Shown here piece by piece: positions 1 through 9,348 of a stretch of DNA of 64,000 bases. The position numbers and the translations under genes are program-made. The notes under the pieces were generated by a model. The model was not told the DNA's origin. It worked only from the letters and a program-made list of their open reading frames with translations, and ran no database searches. The stretch is from positions 461,826 through 525,825 of the forward strand of contig JANPZU010000005.1 in the NCBI GenBank assembly GCA_024707405.1, in the 5' to 3' direction. The first letter of the stretch is position 1, and every line of letters starts with the position of its first letter. This DNA comes from Luteimonas sp. (lineage in GTDB: Bacteria; Pseudomonadota; Gammaproteobacteria; Xanthomonadales; Xanthomonadaceae).

Positions 1-3
1 GGG

Positions 4-19
4 CTGCGGCTTCCCGCAG
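4..19 (-). terminator. short hairpin after the first minus-strand gene
   Basis: CTGCGG and CCGCAG pair as a perfect 6-bp stem with a 4-nt loop just past the stop codon of the minus-strand gene at 21-413. The window edge hides whether a T tract follows, so this is only a possible terminator. Confidence 0.3.
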
Positions 20-20
20 G

Positions 21-413
21 TCATGAGGGTTTGGGCAGGAACCGCTGCAGCCCGTTGTAGCGCTGGCGCCATGCGCGCATGGGGCGGTAGGCATCGGCCG
101 GCACGCCGGGGACTGGGAAATCGCGGTCACGCTTGATGTCGGCAGTGATCAGCACCATCAGCTGCGAGGATTCCTTCCGCAACTGCCTGTCGTCGAGAGT
201 GGAGGCTTGGAGCTTGGCCAGCAATTGCGGGCGGGTGAGGTCATCGCCGCGCTTGAGCAGCCTGTATTCGCGGATGAGATAGGCATTGATCCGGGCGAAT
301 ACCCCGGGCGACGCGGGGGCATTGGCAGCCGGCAGCGGTGCGCTGGCGACGTCATCGACGCGGCAGGTGGCGGGCACGACGACCGCCCGTTCGCATTCAT
401 GCGGACGAGTCAT
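21..413 (-). CDS. conserved hypothetical protein, 130 aa
   Basis: I do not recognise this family. The ATG at 413 is chosen because AGGAG lies about 7 nt upstream on the minus strand; the frame stays open further upstream, but the extension is arginine-rich and looks like non-coding high-GC sequence. The protein has no signal peptide or membrane segment. Its N-terminal 40 residues are Ala/Pro-rich and probably disordered. The C-terminal part is mixed charged (a LIREYRLLKRGDD stretch and many Arg/Lys) and could be helical. It lies 197 bp downstream of pilR on the same strand, which by itself says little about function. Confidence 0.6.
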   Translation of the reverse strand: MTRPHECERAVVVPATCRVDDVASAPLPAANAPASPGVFARINAYLIREYRLLKRGDDLTRPQLLAKLQASTLDDRQLRKESSQLMVLITADIKRDRDFPVPGVPADAYRPMRAWRQRYNGLQRFLPKPS

Positions 414-610
414 GGAGATTCTCCTGGCGCGCGGCGGGCCGGAAACCGATGTCCGGACATTGCGCGATGCCCGACGGTAGCACTTCCCGTGTACGGGGCC
501 GTGACGACCGGCGCAAACAGGTGCGCGCCGTTGCCTGCCGTGCATGTCGGGCGCCGTGCGCCCGTGGCTACGATGCGGCCGCCGCCATGCAGGCGCGACC
601 CGGCCGCGGC

Positions 611-2020
<1,410 letters not shown>

Positions 2021-2174
2021 GGGACAGCCGGAACAGGGTTGGAAGTGCAGGGAGTCGGGGGCGGGGGATCCACGACGGTGACCAATTGTGACAGTTTTTG
2101 ACCCAAGCGTGGAAGGTGTCACGGGTTTGGGCGAAGGGTATCTGTTCGGCTGGCAGGCGAGAGGGGGCGGTCGT

Positions 2175-2520
2175 CCTTCGACTCCGGGCCCGTGGCCCTA
2201 CGCTCAGGACGAACGGGGCGTGAGGAGTGTTCTTCGGCTTCGGATCTGCGATACCGAGTTTCCTTCGGCTGATGCCACGCTTCCTTCGACTCCGGGCCTG
2301 TGGCCCTACGCTCAGGACGAACGGGGCGTGAGGAGTGTTCTTCGGCTTCGGATCTGCGATACCGAGTTTCCTTCGGCTGATGCCACGCTTCCTTCGACTC
2401 CGGGCCTGTGGCCCTACGCTCAGGACGAACGGGGGCGTGAGGAGAGTCCTTCGGCTTCGGATTTGCGATAACCACGCTTCCTTCGGCTCCGGCGTTATGC
2501 ACCTGCGCTCGGGACGAACG
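2175..2520. repeat. 108-bp tandem repeat array between pilS and pilR
   Basis: Units start at 2175, 2283 and 2391, exactly 108 bp apart, each opening with CCTTCGACTCCGGGCC. The first two units are nearly identical. The third has one extra G in its G-run and lacks an internal segment, and a degenerate partial copy follows from about 2480 to 2520. Each unit holds an imperfect hairpin: GGGCC with GGCCC inside, TTCG with CGAA outside. The array fills most of the 617-bp gap (2021-2637) between pilR and pilS, and I see no gene there. A relative of the same unit lies at 45737 in front of ruvC. Confidence 0.9.
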
Positions 2521-2570
2521 GTTTGGTTTGGCGGGGTGCCGGGAGGGTCGGGCATGCAGTTCCACGATCC

Positions 2571-2610
2571 CGTTCGCTCTGAGCGTAGCGAAGCGGAGTC
2601 GAAGAGCGGG
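2571..2610. repeat. dispersed intergenic palindrome
   Basis: CGTTCGCTCTGAGCG followed by AAGCGGAGTCGAAGAGCG forms an imperfect hairpin, with CGCTCT and AGAGCG as its ends. It shares the TTCGACTCCG/CTGAGCGTAG words with the adjacent 108-bp array, read on the other strand. It lies just downstream of the pilS stop codon and may end pilS transcripts, although no T tract is present. Confidence 0.55.
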
Positions 2611-2637
2611 TCGGATGCAGCAATGCCCAGGGCGAGC

Positions 2638-4278
2638 CTACGGTTTGCGCAGTGCCTGCTGGCCCGGGAGGTTGATGCGGAAGCAGGCCCCGCCGGCGGG
2701 GACAGACACATATTGCAGCGCGGCTTCGTTGGCGCGGCAGAGTTCGTTGGCGATGTAGAGGCCCAGGCCGGTGCCGTTGTCGGAGGTGGTGAAGAACGGG
2801 CGGAACAGTTGCGGCACGACGGCATCGGGGATGCCGGGGCCGCGGTCGAGGATGCTGAGTACCGGGCCATCCTCGCCTTCTTCGAGGTGGATGGAGACGC
2901 GGGCGGGTTCGCCGGGCATGCGGCCGTAGCGCACGGCGTTGTTGACCAGTGCGGTGAGCACCTGCTGCATGTGGCGCGGGTCGAACATCGCCGACAGGGT
3001 GCCGAGGCCGCCGGTCAGTTGCAGCTTGGCGTTGTCTTCGGAGGCGATGAGCTTGTAGTCCTCGATGAAGTTCTCGACCACGGGCACCAGGTCGATGCTT
3101 TCGGGTTGCGCGCGTTCGCGCCGGGCGAGACCGAGCACGCTTTCGACGATGCCGTTGGTGCGCATGCATTGCTGGTGGATGATCTGCAGCAGGCGACGGT
3201 CGCTGGTGGTCAGGTCGTGCGATTCCTCAAGCAACTGCGTGGCGTAGTTGATGGCGGCCAGCGGGTTGCGGATCTCGTGCGCGAGGCTGGCGGAGAAGCG
3301 GCCCATCGCGGCGAGGGTGATCGACTCGGCGCGCCGCGAGAGCATCGAGGTGTCGTCGAGGAAGATCAGGGTGGAATTGCTGAAGGCGAGCAGGCGCACG
3401 AAGCGCGGCAGCACTTCGGCATCGTCGTGTCCGTAGACCAGCGGAGTCTCGTCGGCCTTGCCGTCGCGCAGCCAGGTGGCCAGGCGCTGGGCGAGGCTGG
3501 GCGCGAGTTGCGACAGCGACTGGCCGTGCAGGCCGAGCGGGGAGATGTCGTCGTCGTCGCGCAGCAACGCCATCGCCGCTTCGTTGGCAAGGCGGACATG
3601 GCCGCTGCCATCCACCAGCAGCACGCCGGTGCGCATGCGGCGGATGATGAGTTCGTTGATCTCGGCGAGATTGGCGGCCTCGGCGCCGCGGCGGTCGGCC
3701 AGTTCCTGCGAGGCATGCATCTGCCGCCCCATCATGCTGGCCAGTGCGGCGACGGCGAGGTAGGCCACGGCATACATCATCACTTCCGCGAACGGACGCG
3801 CGCTGTTGCCGGGCTCGAAGTTGTACCAGGTGAATTCCGCGACCAGCACCAGCGACGCCGCGCCTGCCACCACCAGCGCGATGCGCTGCCGGAGGAACAG
3901 CGCCGAGGCGGCGACGTTGAACAGCAGCATCAGCGCCACGCCGGCGCGGGCGCCGGTGATGGCGTGGGTGATGACGCCGGCGACCAGGATGTCCATCGCC
4001 ACGGCCAGCAGCACCAGCTTGGCGAAGTTGTCGTGGTGCCAGCGGGTGCGCCAGTAGACGAGGCTGGCGAACAGCAGGTAGCCGACCGCGGTGCCTTGCG
4101 CGGCTGCCGGCGAATGGAGGTGGCCGATCAGGGTGCCGACGGGGCTGAACACCACCAGTGCCAGCAACGCGGCTTCGAGGATCCGGTAGAGCGAAAACAG
4201 GCGCAGTTCGCGATGCAGCGACCGATCCCTGTGGGCGTCGTCGACGGCGGGCTCGGACAAGGTGTGCGCGATGCTCAT
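2638..4278 (-). CDS. pilS: two-component sensor histidine kinase PilS
   Basis: The 546-aa product has an N-terminal membrane region with about six hydrophobic segments (residues 30-185), a PAS-like stretch (about 205-310), a HisKA dimerisation domain with His334 in ASLAHEIRNPL, and a HATPase domain with DRGPGIPD and GTGLGLYIAN. It would phosphorylate PilR to control type IV pilin transcription. The start ATG at 4278 is chosen because the preceding open sequence is not protein-like. pilR lies downstream on the same strand but is separated by 617 bp of repeats, so the two genes may no longer be tightly co-transcribed. Confidence 0.9.
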   Translation of the reverse strand: MSIAHTLSEPAVDDAHRDRSLHRELRLFSLYRILEAALLALVVFSPVGTLIGHLHSPAAAQGTAVGYLLFASLVYWRTRWHHDNFAKLVLLAVAMDILVAGVITHAITGARAGVALMLLFNVAASALFLRQRIALVVAGAASLVLVAEFTWYNFEPGNSARPFAEVMMYAVAYLAVAALASMMGRQMHASQELADRRGAEAANLAEINELIIRRMRTGVLLVDGSGHVRLANEAAMALLRDDDDISPLGLHGQSLSQLAPSLAQRLATWLRDGKADETPLVYGHDDAEVLPRFVRLLAFSNSTLIFLDDTSMLSRRAESITLAAMGRFSASLAHEIRNPLAAINYATQLLEESHDLTTSDRRLLQIIHQQCMRTNGIVESVLGLARRERAQPESIDLVPVVENFIEDYKLIASEDNAKLQLTGGLGTLSAMFDPRHMQQVLTALVNNAVRYGRMPGEPARVSIHLEEGEDGPVLSILDRGPGIPDAVVPQLFRPFFTTSDNGTGLGLYIANELCRANEAALQYVSVPAGGACFRINLPGQQALRKP

Positions 4279-4410
4279 GGGATGGGGGTCGAGTATAGGG
4301 CCATCCGCGGGGCATCCAAGATGTTCGACTTTGGTCTTGCCAATGGCGGCCAGGGGTGGCTGCAGGCGCGGTGTGGCGGGCCCGGGGGCGGGGCGGGCCA
4401 TCGGGCCGTT

Positions 4411-4439
4411 TTGCCCGAGCCCGACGCATGGGGGACAAT
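4411..4439 (+). promoter_or_regulatory. candidate sigma-70 promoter of sucC
   Basis: TTGCCC at 4411-4416 and GACAAT at 4434-4439 are 17 bp apart, 78 bp before the sucC ATG, in the gap between the divergent pilS and sucC genes. The -10 match is moderate. Confidence 0.35.
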
Positions 4440-4516
4440 AAGGGGCTGCGCCTTGGCAGCCGGTGGGGAGCCGGCCGCCCGCAGGCGCAACGACACTCCT
4501 TCCCGCAGGACCCCAC

Positions 4517-5686
4517 ATGAACTTTCACGAATACCAGGCCAAGCAGTTGTTCGCCGATTACGGCATTGCGGTGCCGGCCGGGCGCGTCGCGCGCTCGCCG
4601 GAAGAAGCGGTCGATGCCGCCAAGGCCATTCCCGGCGACCTCTGGGTGGTCAAGGCCCAGATCCACGCGGGTGGCCGCGGCAAGGCCGGCGGCGTGAAGC
4701 TGGCGCGCTCGCTGGACGAAGTGCGCGAATACGCCAAGGCGATGCTCGGCACGAAGATGGAGACCTACCAGTCGGCCGGCGTGGCGCTGCCGATCGATTC
4801 GGTGCTGATCTCCGAAGGCACCGACATCGACAAGGAACTCTATCTGTCGGTGCTGGTGGATCGCAGCACGCAGTCGATCACCTTCATTGCCTCGTCCGAA
4901 GGCGGCGTGGACATCGAGCAGGTCGCTGCCGAGACGCCGGAGAAGATCCAGACCCTCAACGTGAACTACGTGCAGGGCCTGCAGCCTTACCAGACGCGCG
5001 AGATCGGCTTCAAGCTGGGCCTCAATGCCAAGCAGGTCGGCCAGTTGGGCAAGATCATGCTGGGCCTGTTCAAGCTGTTCAACGAGAAGGATCTGGCGCT
5101 GGTGGAACTCAACCCGCTGGCAATCCTCACCGACGGCAACCTCGCCGTGCTCGACGGCAAGGTGAACTCCGACGACAACGCCTCGTTCCGCCATGCCGAC
5201 CTGGTCGCCATGCGCGACATCCGCCAGGAAGACGAGACCGAGGTCAAGGCCAGCCAGCACGACCTGAACTACGTGACCATGGACGGCAACATCGGTTGCA
5301 TGGTCAACGGCGCGGGCCTGGCGATGGCGACGATGGACGTGATCAAGCTCAACGGCGGCGAGCCGGCGAACTTCCTGGACGTGGGCGGCGGCGCGACCAA
5401 GGAGCGCGTGACCGAGGCGTTCAAGCTGATCCTGTCGAGCGACAAGGTGAAGGCGATCTTCGTCAACATCTTCGGCGGCATCGTGCGCAACGACGTGATC
5501 GCCGAGGGCATCATCGCCGCGGTGAAGGATGTCGGCGTCAAGGTGCCGGTGGTGGTGCGCCTGGAAGGCACGAACGTCGAGGAAGGCAAGAAGCTGCTGC
5601 GCGAAAGCGGGCTGGCGCTGATTGCCGCCGACGACATCAACGACGGTGCCCGCAAGGCCGTCGAGGCCGTGAAGCAGGCCGCCTGA
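4517..5686 (+). CDS. sucC: succinyl-CoA synthetase beta subunit
   Basis: SucC (389 aa, family usually about 388) is the ATP-grasp subunit that binds nucleotide and succinate in the TCA-cycle conversion of succinyl-CoA to succinate. The N-terminus [17 protein letters not shown] and the segments [25 protein letters not shown] and [18 protein letters not shown] are hallmark sequences. The ATG at 4517 is the only start that gives the family N-terminus. sucD follows after a 96-bp gap that holds a REP cruciform, so the operon has a strong hairpin between its two cistrons. Confidence 0.97.
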   Translation: MNFHEYQAKQLFADYGIAVPAGRVARSPEEAVDAAKAIPGDLWVVKAQIHAGGRGKAGGVKLARSLDEVREYAKAMLGTKMETYQSAGVALPIDSVLISEGTDIDKELYLSVLVDRSTQSITFIASSEGGVDIEQVAAETPEKIQTLNVNYVQGLQPYQTREIGFKLGLNAKQVGQLGKIMLGLFKLFNEKDLALVELNPLAILTDGNLAVLDGKVNSDDNASFRHADLVAMRDIRQEDETEVKASQHDLNYVTMDGNIGCMVNGAGLAMATMDVIKLNGGEPANFLDVGGGATKERVTEAFKLILSSDKVKAIFVNIFGGIVRNDVIAEGIIAAVKDVGVKVPVVVRLEGTNVEEGKKLLRESGLALIAADDINDGARKAVEAVKQAA

Positions 5687-5699
5687 TTTCATTCCGTCC

Positions 5700-5768
5700 G
5701 TAGGGCGGGCCTTGGCCCGCCGATGGGCAAATCGCGATTTCAAGACGGCGGGCCAAGGCCCGCCCTAC
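5700..5768. repeat. inverted pair of GTAG REP elements between sucC and sucD
   Basis: GTAGGGCGGGCC starts a 23-bp palindrome at 5700-5722, and its exact reverse complement occupies 5746-5768. A perfect 12-bp palindrome, AAATCGCGATTT, lies between them at 5729-5740. The whole segment can fold as one cruciform. The right arm ends at the Shine-Dalgarno AGGAA (5769-5773) of sucD. Confidence 0.9.
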
Positions 5769-5782
5769 AGGAAACGAACCAG

Positions 5783-6658
5783 ATGAGCGTTTTGGTCAAC
5801 AAGAACACCAAGGTGATCGTGCAGGGCTTCACCGGCCAGCAGGGCACCTTCCACGCGACCCAGATGGTCGAATACGGCACGCAGGTCGTCGGCGGCGTGA
5901 CGCCGGGCAAGGGCGGCACCACCCACATCGGCCTGCCGGTGTTCAACACCGTGCGCGAAGCGGTCGAAGCGACCGGCGCCGATGCGTCGGTGATCTACGT
6001 GCCGCCGCCGTTCGCGGCCGATGCGATCCTCGAAGCGGCCGACGCCGGCATCAAGGTGATCGTCGCGATCACCGAGGGCATCCCGGTGCTCGACATGCTG
6101 CGCGTCAAGAACACGCTGAAGGGTTATCCGGACGTGGTGTTGATCGGGCCGAACTGCCCGGGCGTCATCACCCCCGGCGAGTGCAAGATCGGCATCATGC
6201 CGGGCCACATCCACATGCCGGGCAAGGTGGGCATCGTGTCCCGCAGCGGCACGCTGACCTATGAAGCCGTGAAGCAGACCACCGACGCCGGCCTCGGCCA
6301 GTCGACCTGCATCGGCATCGGTGGCGACCCGATCAACGGCACCAACTTCATCGATGCGCTGAAGCTGTTCCAGGAAGATCCGCAGACCGAAGGCATCATC
6401 ATGGTCGGCGAGATCGGCGGCAGCGCCGAGGAAGAAGCGGCCGAGTACATCAGCAAGCACGTGACCAAGCCGGTGGTCGGCTTCATCGCCGGCGCGTCGG
6501 CCCCGAAGGGCAAGCGCATGGGCCATGCCGGCGCGATCGCGTCGGGCGGCTCGGGCACGGCCGAGGGCAAGTTCGCCGCGATGGAAAAGGCCGGCGTGAC
6601 CACCGTGAAGTCGCCGGGCGACCTGGGGGCGGCGATTGCCAAGCGCCTGAACGGCTGA
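5783..6658 (+). CDS. sucD: succinyl-CoA synthetase alpha subunit
   Basis: SucD (291 aa) carries the CoA-binding Rossmann domain and the histidine that is phosphorylated during catalysis. Visible motifs are [13 protein letters not shown] near the N-terminus, [21 protein letters not shown] in the middle and [17 protein letters not shown] with the active His near the C-terminus. The ATG at 5783 has AGGAA 9 nt upstream. It pairs with SucC, encoded just before it, and a hairpin terminator follows at 6709. Confidence 0.97.
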   Translation: MSVLVNKNTKVIVQGFTGQQGTFHATQMVEYGTQVVGGVTPGKGGTTHIGLPVFNTVREAVEATGADASVIYVPPPFAADAILEAADAGIKVIVAITEGIPVLDMLRVKNTLKGYPDVVLIGPNCPGVITPGECKIGIMPGHIHMPGKVGIVSRSGTLTYEAVKQTTDAGLGQSTCIGIGGDPINGTNFIDALKLFQEDPQTEGIIMVGEIGGSAEEEAAEYISKHVTKPVVGFIAGASAPKGKRMGHAGAIASGGSGTAEGKFAAMEKAGVTTVKSPGDLGAAIAKRLNG

Positions 6659-6708
6659 GTCCGGTATTCGTCATCCCGGCGAAGGCCGGGATCCGGCAGG
6701 ATCAGTGG

Positions 6709-6730
6709 AAGGCCGCCCCCGGGCGGCCTT
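6709..6730 (+). terminator. rho-independent terminator of sucCD
   Basis: AAGGCCGCC and GGCGGCCTT form a perfect 9-bp stem with a CCCG loop, followed by CTGCGTTT. It lies 51 bp past the sucD stop codon. Confidence 0.6.
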
Positions 6731-6789
6731 CTGCGTTTGGAGCCCCCGGGCATCTGCCCGGCAAAAAGGATTGTCGTCATTTCCGCGAA

Positions 6790-6886
6790 GTGCTTTTCAA
6801 CGGCCACGGGCCGGTCAAGCGGGAATCCATGCCTGCCGTGAATTCTTGGACTGCCGCTTGACCGGCCTGTGGCTTTGGAAAAGCAC
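6790..6886. repeat. 97-bp imperfect inverted repeat
   Basis: Arms at 6790-6822 and 6854-6886 are 33 bp each and complementary with a few mismatches: GTGCTTTTC at one end pairs with GAAAAGCAC at the other, and CCGGTCAAGCGG with CCGCTTGACCGG. The 31-bp loop contains GAATTC. It lies in the 309-bp gap 6659-6967 between sucD and ccdA, which otherwise holds the sucD terminator and a GGCGAAGGCCGGGAT-type repeat near 6678. It resembles a miniature inverted-repeat element, but no target duplication is evident. Confidence 0.7.
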
Positions 6887-6967
6887 CTCACGGGTATGAC
6901 GGATTTCCGGGATTGACGCGCACGGATGTCATGCGCATGATAAATGCGCATTCATTGGAGGCATGCC

Positions 6968-7246
6968 ATGCGCATCCGCGAAGACTATGCCGGCTACGGC
7001 AAGCGGGCCACCAACGTCAGCATCAACCAGGGCCTGCTGGAAGATGCCAAGGCGCTGGAGATCAACCTGTCCGCCACGCTTGAGAAAGCGCTGGAGGCCG
7101 AAGTGCGCGCGCGCAAGCGCGAGCAGTGGCTGGAGGAGAACCGCGAGGCGATTGCCGCATACAACGCACGCATCGCGCGCGACGGGCTTGCAGGCGACCA
7201 CGTGCGTGCCTTCAAGGCATCGCTCAAGGCATCGACCAAGTCGTGA
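6968..7246 (+). CDS. ccdA: CcdA-type antitoxin
   Basis: This 92-aa protein matches the CcdA family of type II antitoxins: an N-terminal ribbon-helix-helix part (KRATNVSINQGLLEDAKALEI) and a charged C-terminal toxin-binding tail rich in Glu/Arg (RKREQWLEENREAIAAYNARI). It should bind CcdB and repress its own operon. GGAG lies 7 nt before the ATG at 6968. The ccdB gene starts inside the final codons (GTGA overlap at 7243-7246), so the pair is translationally coupled. It is a chromosomal locus between sucD and nadE. Confidence 0.9.
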   Translation: MRIREDYAGYGKRATNVSINQGLLEDAKALEINLSATLEKALEAEVRARKREQWLEENREAIAAYNARIARDGLAGDHVRAFKASLKASTKS

Positions 7247-7557
7247 GTCAGTTCCATGTCTATGCCAACACCGATCCCGCGTCGCGGCGCGAGGTTCCCT
7301 GTTGGCTCAACGTGCAGAGCGATCTGATCGGTATCGCCGAGTCGCGCGTGGTCGTGCCATTGATCGCACCGGCCCAGGCGGGCCCCTTGCTCGGTCGCTT
7401 GATGCCGCTGTTGTCTGTCGGGGGCAAGCCGATGGTGATGGATACGGCGCAGATCACCAACGTGCCCCTGCAGATGCTGGGCAAGCAGGTCGCGGATCTG
7501 TCCGATGACCGCCTGCATATCATCGACGCCCTCGACTTCCTGACGCATGGCATCTGA
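7243..7557 (+). CDS. ccdB: CcdB-type gyrase-targeting toxin
   Basis: The 104-aa product follows the CcdB family through its length: QFHVYANT near the N-terminus, the LNVQSDLI segment, PLIAPAQ, and LGKQVADLS near the C-terminus. F-plasmid CcdB poisons DNA gyrase, and its last three residues (Trp-Gly-Ile) are needed for killing. Here the end is THGI, so the tryptophan position is histidine. The start is GTG at 7243, overlapping the ccdA stop; the upstream in-frame ATG at 7126 would lie deep in ccdA. The stop is followed after 1 nt by the nadE ATG. Family assignment is firm, toxicity is uncertain. Confidence 0.88.
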   Translation: MSQFHVYANTDPASRREVPCWLNVQSDLIGIAESRVVVPLIAPAQAGPLLGRLMPLLSVGGKPMVMDTAQITNVPLQMLGKQVADLSDDRLHIIDALDFLTHGI

Positions 7558-7558
7558 C

Positions 7559-9196
7559 ATGACCGATACCCTCCGCATCGCGATGGCGCAGTTCGATTTC
7601 CCGGTGGGGGATGTCGCCGGCAACACGGCGTGCATCGTCGAGATGATCGCCGAGGCGCGCGATGAATACGGCGCCGACATCGTGCTGTTCCCGGAGCTGG
7701 CGATCAGCGGTTATCCCCCCGAAGACCTGCTGATGCGGCCCTCGTTCCTGGCCGATTGCGAAGCGGCGCTGCGCGAGGTGGCGAAGGCCGCGACCGGCAT
7801 CGTGGCCGTCGTTGGCTGGCCCGAAAGCGCCGGCAGCATCCTCTACAACGCGGCCAGTGTGCTGCGCGACGGCAAGGTGGAAACGACCTATCGCAAACGC
7901 GAGCTGCCCAACTACAACGTGTTCGACGAGCGTCGCTACTTCCATGTCGATCCGGATGGCGGTTCCTGCGTGTTCGATGTCAACGACGTGCCGGTGGGCC
8001 TGGTGATCTGCGAAGACCTGTGGTTCGCCGAACCGCTGGCCGATACCGCGGGGCAGGGCGCGCAACTGGTGCTGGTGCCCAACGCCTCGCCGTTCGAGCG
8101 CGGCAAGCACGCACAGCGCGATGCGTTGCTGGCCGAGCGCACCAAGGAAGCCGGCGTCGCACTGGCCTACCTCAACGTGGTGGGCGGGCAGGACGCACTG
8201 GTGTTCGATGGTGCCTCGGTGGTGGCCGATGCCGATGGCACGGTGCACCCGGCCGCGGCGGCGTTCACCGACCAGTGGCTGGTGGTGGATTACGACGTCG
8301 CCTCGCGCAAGTTCGCGCCGGTGGCGTGGATGGACGACGGCGACGAAAGCATGGACGCGCTGGCGTGGCGCGCGATCGTGCGCGGCATCCGCGATTACTG
8401 CGGCAAGAACGGATTCTCCAAGGCTTGGCTCGGTCTGTCGGGCGGCATCGATTCGTCCATCGTGCTGGCGTTGGCGGTGGAAGCGCTGGGCGCGGAAAAC
8501 GTCACGGCGGTGCGGATGCCGTCGCGCTTCACCGCGGGGCTGTCAAACGATCTTGCACAGGAACAATGCGATGCGCTGGGCGTGAAGTTGCTGGCACTGC
8601 CCATCGAGAAGCCGTTCCAGGGATTCCTCGACACGCTGGCCGACACGTTCGATGGCAAGCCCGCGGACACGACCGAGGAAAACCTGCAGTCGCGCACGCG
8701 CGGCGCATTGCTGATGGCGCTGAGCAACAAGTTCGGCGGCCTGCTGCTGACCACCGGCAACAAGAGCGAGTACGCGGTTGGATACGCGACCATCTACGGC
8801 GACATGTGCGGCGGCTACGCGCCGATCAAGGATCTGTACAAGACCGAGGTCTATGGCCTGGCGAAATGGCGCAACACCGTGGGCGGTGCGCCGGTGATCC
8901 CGCCGGGCGTGATTGCGCGGCCGCCATCGGCGGAATTGCGAGACAACCAGACTGACCAGGATTCGCTGCCGCCGTACGACGTGCTGGACGCGATCCTGTT
9001 CCGATACATCGACCTGGAGCAGTCGCGGGACGAGGTGGTCGGTGCTGGTTTCGATGCCGCCACCGTCGATCGCGTGCTGCGGCTGGTGCGGATCAGCGAA
9101 TGGAAGCGGCACCAGGCCGCACCGGGGCCGAAGGTCTCGCGACGCGCCTTCGGCCGCGAACGACGCTATCCCATCAGCAACCGTTATCCGACCTGA
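7559..9196 (+). CDS. nadE: NAD+ synthetase (glutamine-hydrolysing type)
   Basis: This 545-aa enzyme makes the final step of NAD synthesis, amidating deamido-NAD. The N-terminal nitrilase-type glutaminase domain shows the Glu46 (LFPELAISGYPPEDLL), Lys113 (YRKRELPNYNVFDE) and Cys151 (LVICEDLWF) triad. The C-terminal synthetase domain has the PP-loop LSGGIDSS at 294-301, and TTGNKSEYAVGYATIYGDM. The ATG at 7559 gives the usual MTDTLRIAMAQ start. The ccdB stop is 1 nt upstream, so the toxin-antitoxin pair sits tightly in front of nadE and the three may share a transcript. Confidence 0.96.
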   Translation: MTDTLRIAMAQFDFPVGDVAGNTACIVEMIAEARDEYGADIVLFPELAISGYPPEDLLMRPSFLADCEAALREVAKAATGIVAVVGWPESAGSILYNAASVLRDGKVETTYRKRELPNYNVFDERRYFHVDPDGGSCVFDVNDVPVGLVICEDLWFAEPLADTAGQGAQLVLVPNASPFERGKHAQRDALLAERTKEAGVALAYLNVVGGQDALVFDGASVVADADGTVHPAAAAFTDQWLVVDYDVASRKFAPVAWMDDGDESMDALAWRAIVRGIRDYCGKNGFSKAWLGLSGGIDSSIVLALAVEALGAENVTAVRMPSRFTAGLSNDLAQEQCDALGVKLLALPIEKPFQGFLDTLADTFDGKPADTTEENLQSRTRGALLMALSNKFGGLLLTTGNKSEYAVGYATIYGDMCGGYAPIKDLYKTEVYGLAKWRNTVGGAPVIPPGVIARPPSAELRDNQTDQDSLPPYDVLDAILFRYIDLEQSRDEVVGAGFDAATVDRVLRLVRISEWKRHQAAPGPKVSRRAFGRERRYPISNRYPT

Positions 9197-9213
9197 GACA
9201 AGCGCGCTGCCCC

Positions 9214-9292
9214 GTAGAGCGGAGCTTGCTCCGCTGTGCCCACGGGTTTGACGGCGCGCGACAGGGCGATAGCCGAGCAAGCTCGGCGCTAC
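9214..9292. repeat. inverted pair of GTAG REP elements
   Basis: A 22-bp element starting GTAGAGCGGAGC runs forward at 9214-9235. A relative (AGCCGAGCAAGCTCGG, ending CTAC) runs in reverse at 9271-9292. Each is a near-perfect palindrome next to the GTAG tetranucleotide, the layout of REP sequences mobilised by RAYT transposases in Stenotrophomonas and relatives. They lie in the 152-bp gap between nadE and the next gene. Confidence 0.85.
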
Positions 9293-9348
9293 GGGAGGCG
9301 CTGGCACGCCATAATGCGCGTTCAGACATCACTGGACGAGACGCCCGC

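Noticed and set aside
2175..2520. CRISPR-like reading of the tandem repeats
   Set aside because: There are no unique spacers; whole 108-bp units repeat head to tail, and no cas gene is present.
2335..5703. A 1122-codon open frame on the plus strand across pilS and sucC
   Set aside because: It runs opposite pilS and out of frame with sucC, is repetitive and rich in Arg/Gly/Gln, and has no domain. It is a high-GC shadow of the real genes.
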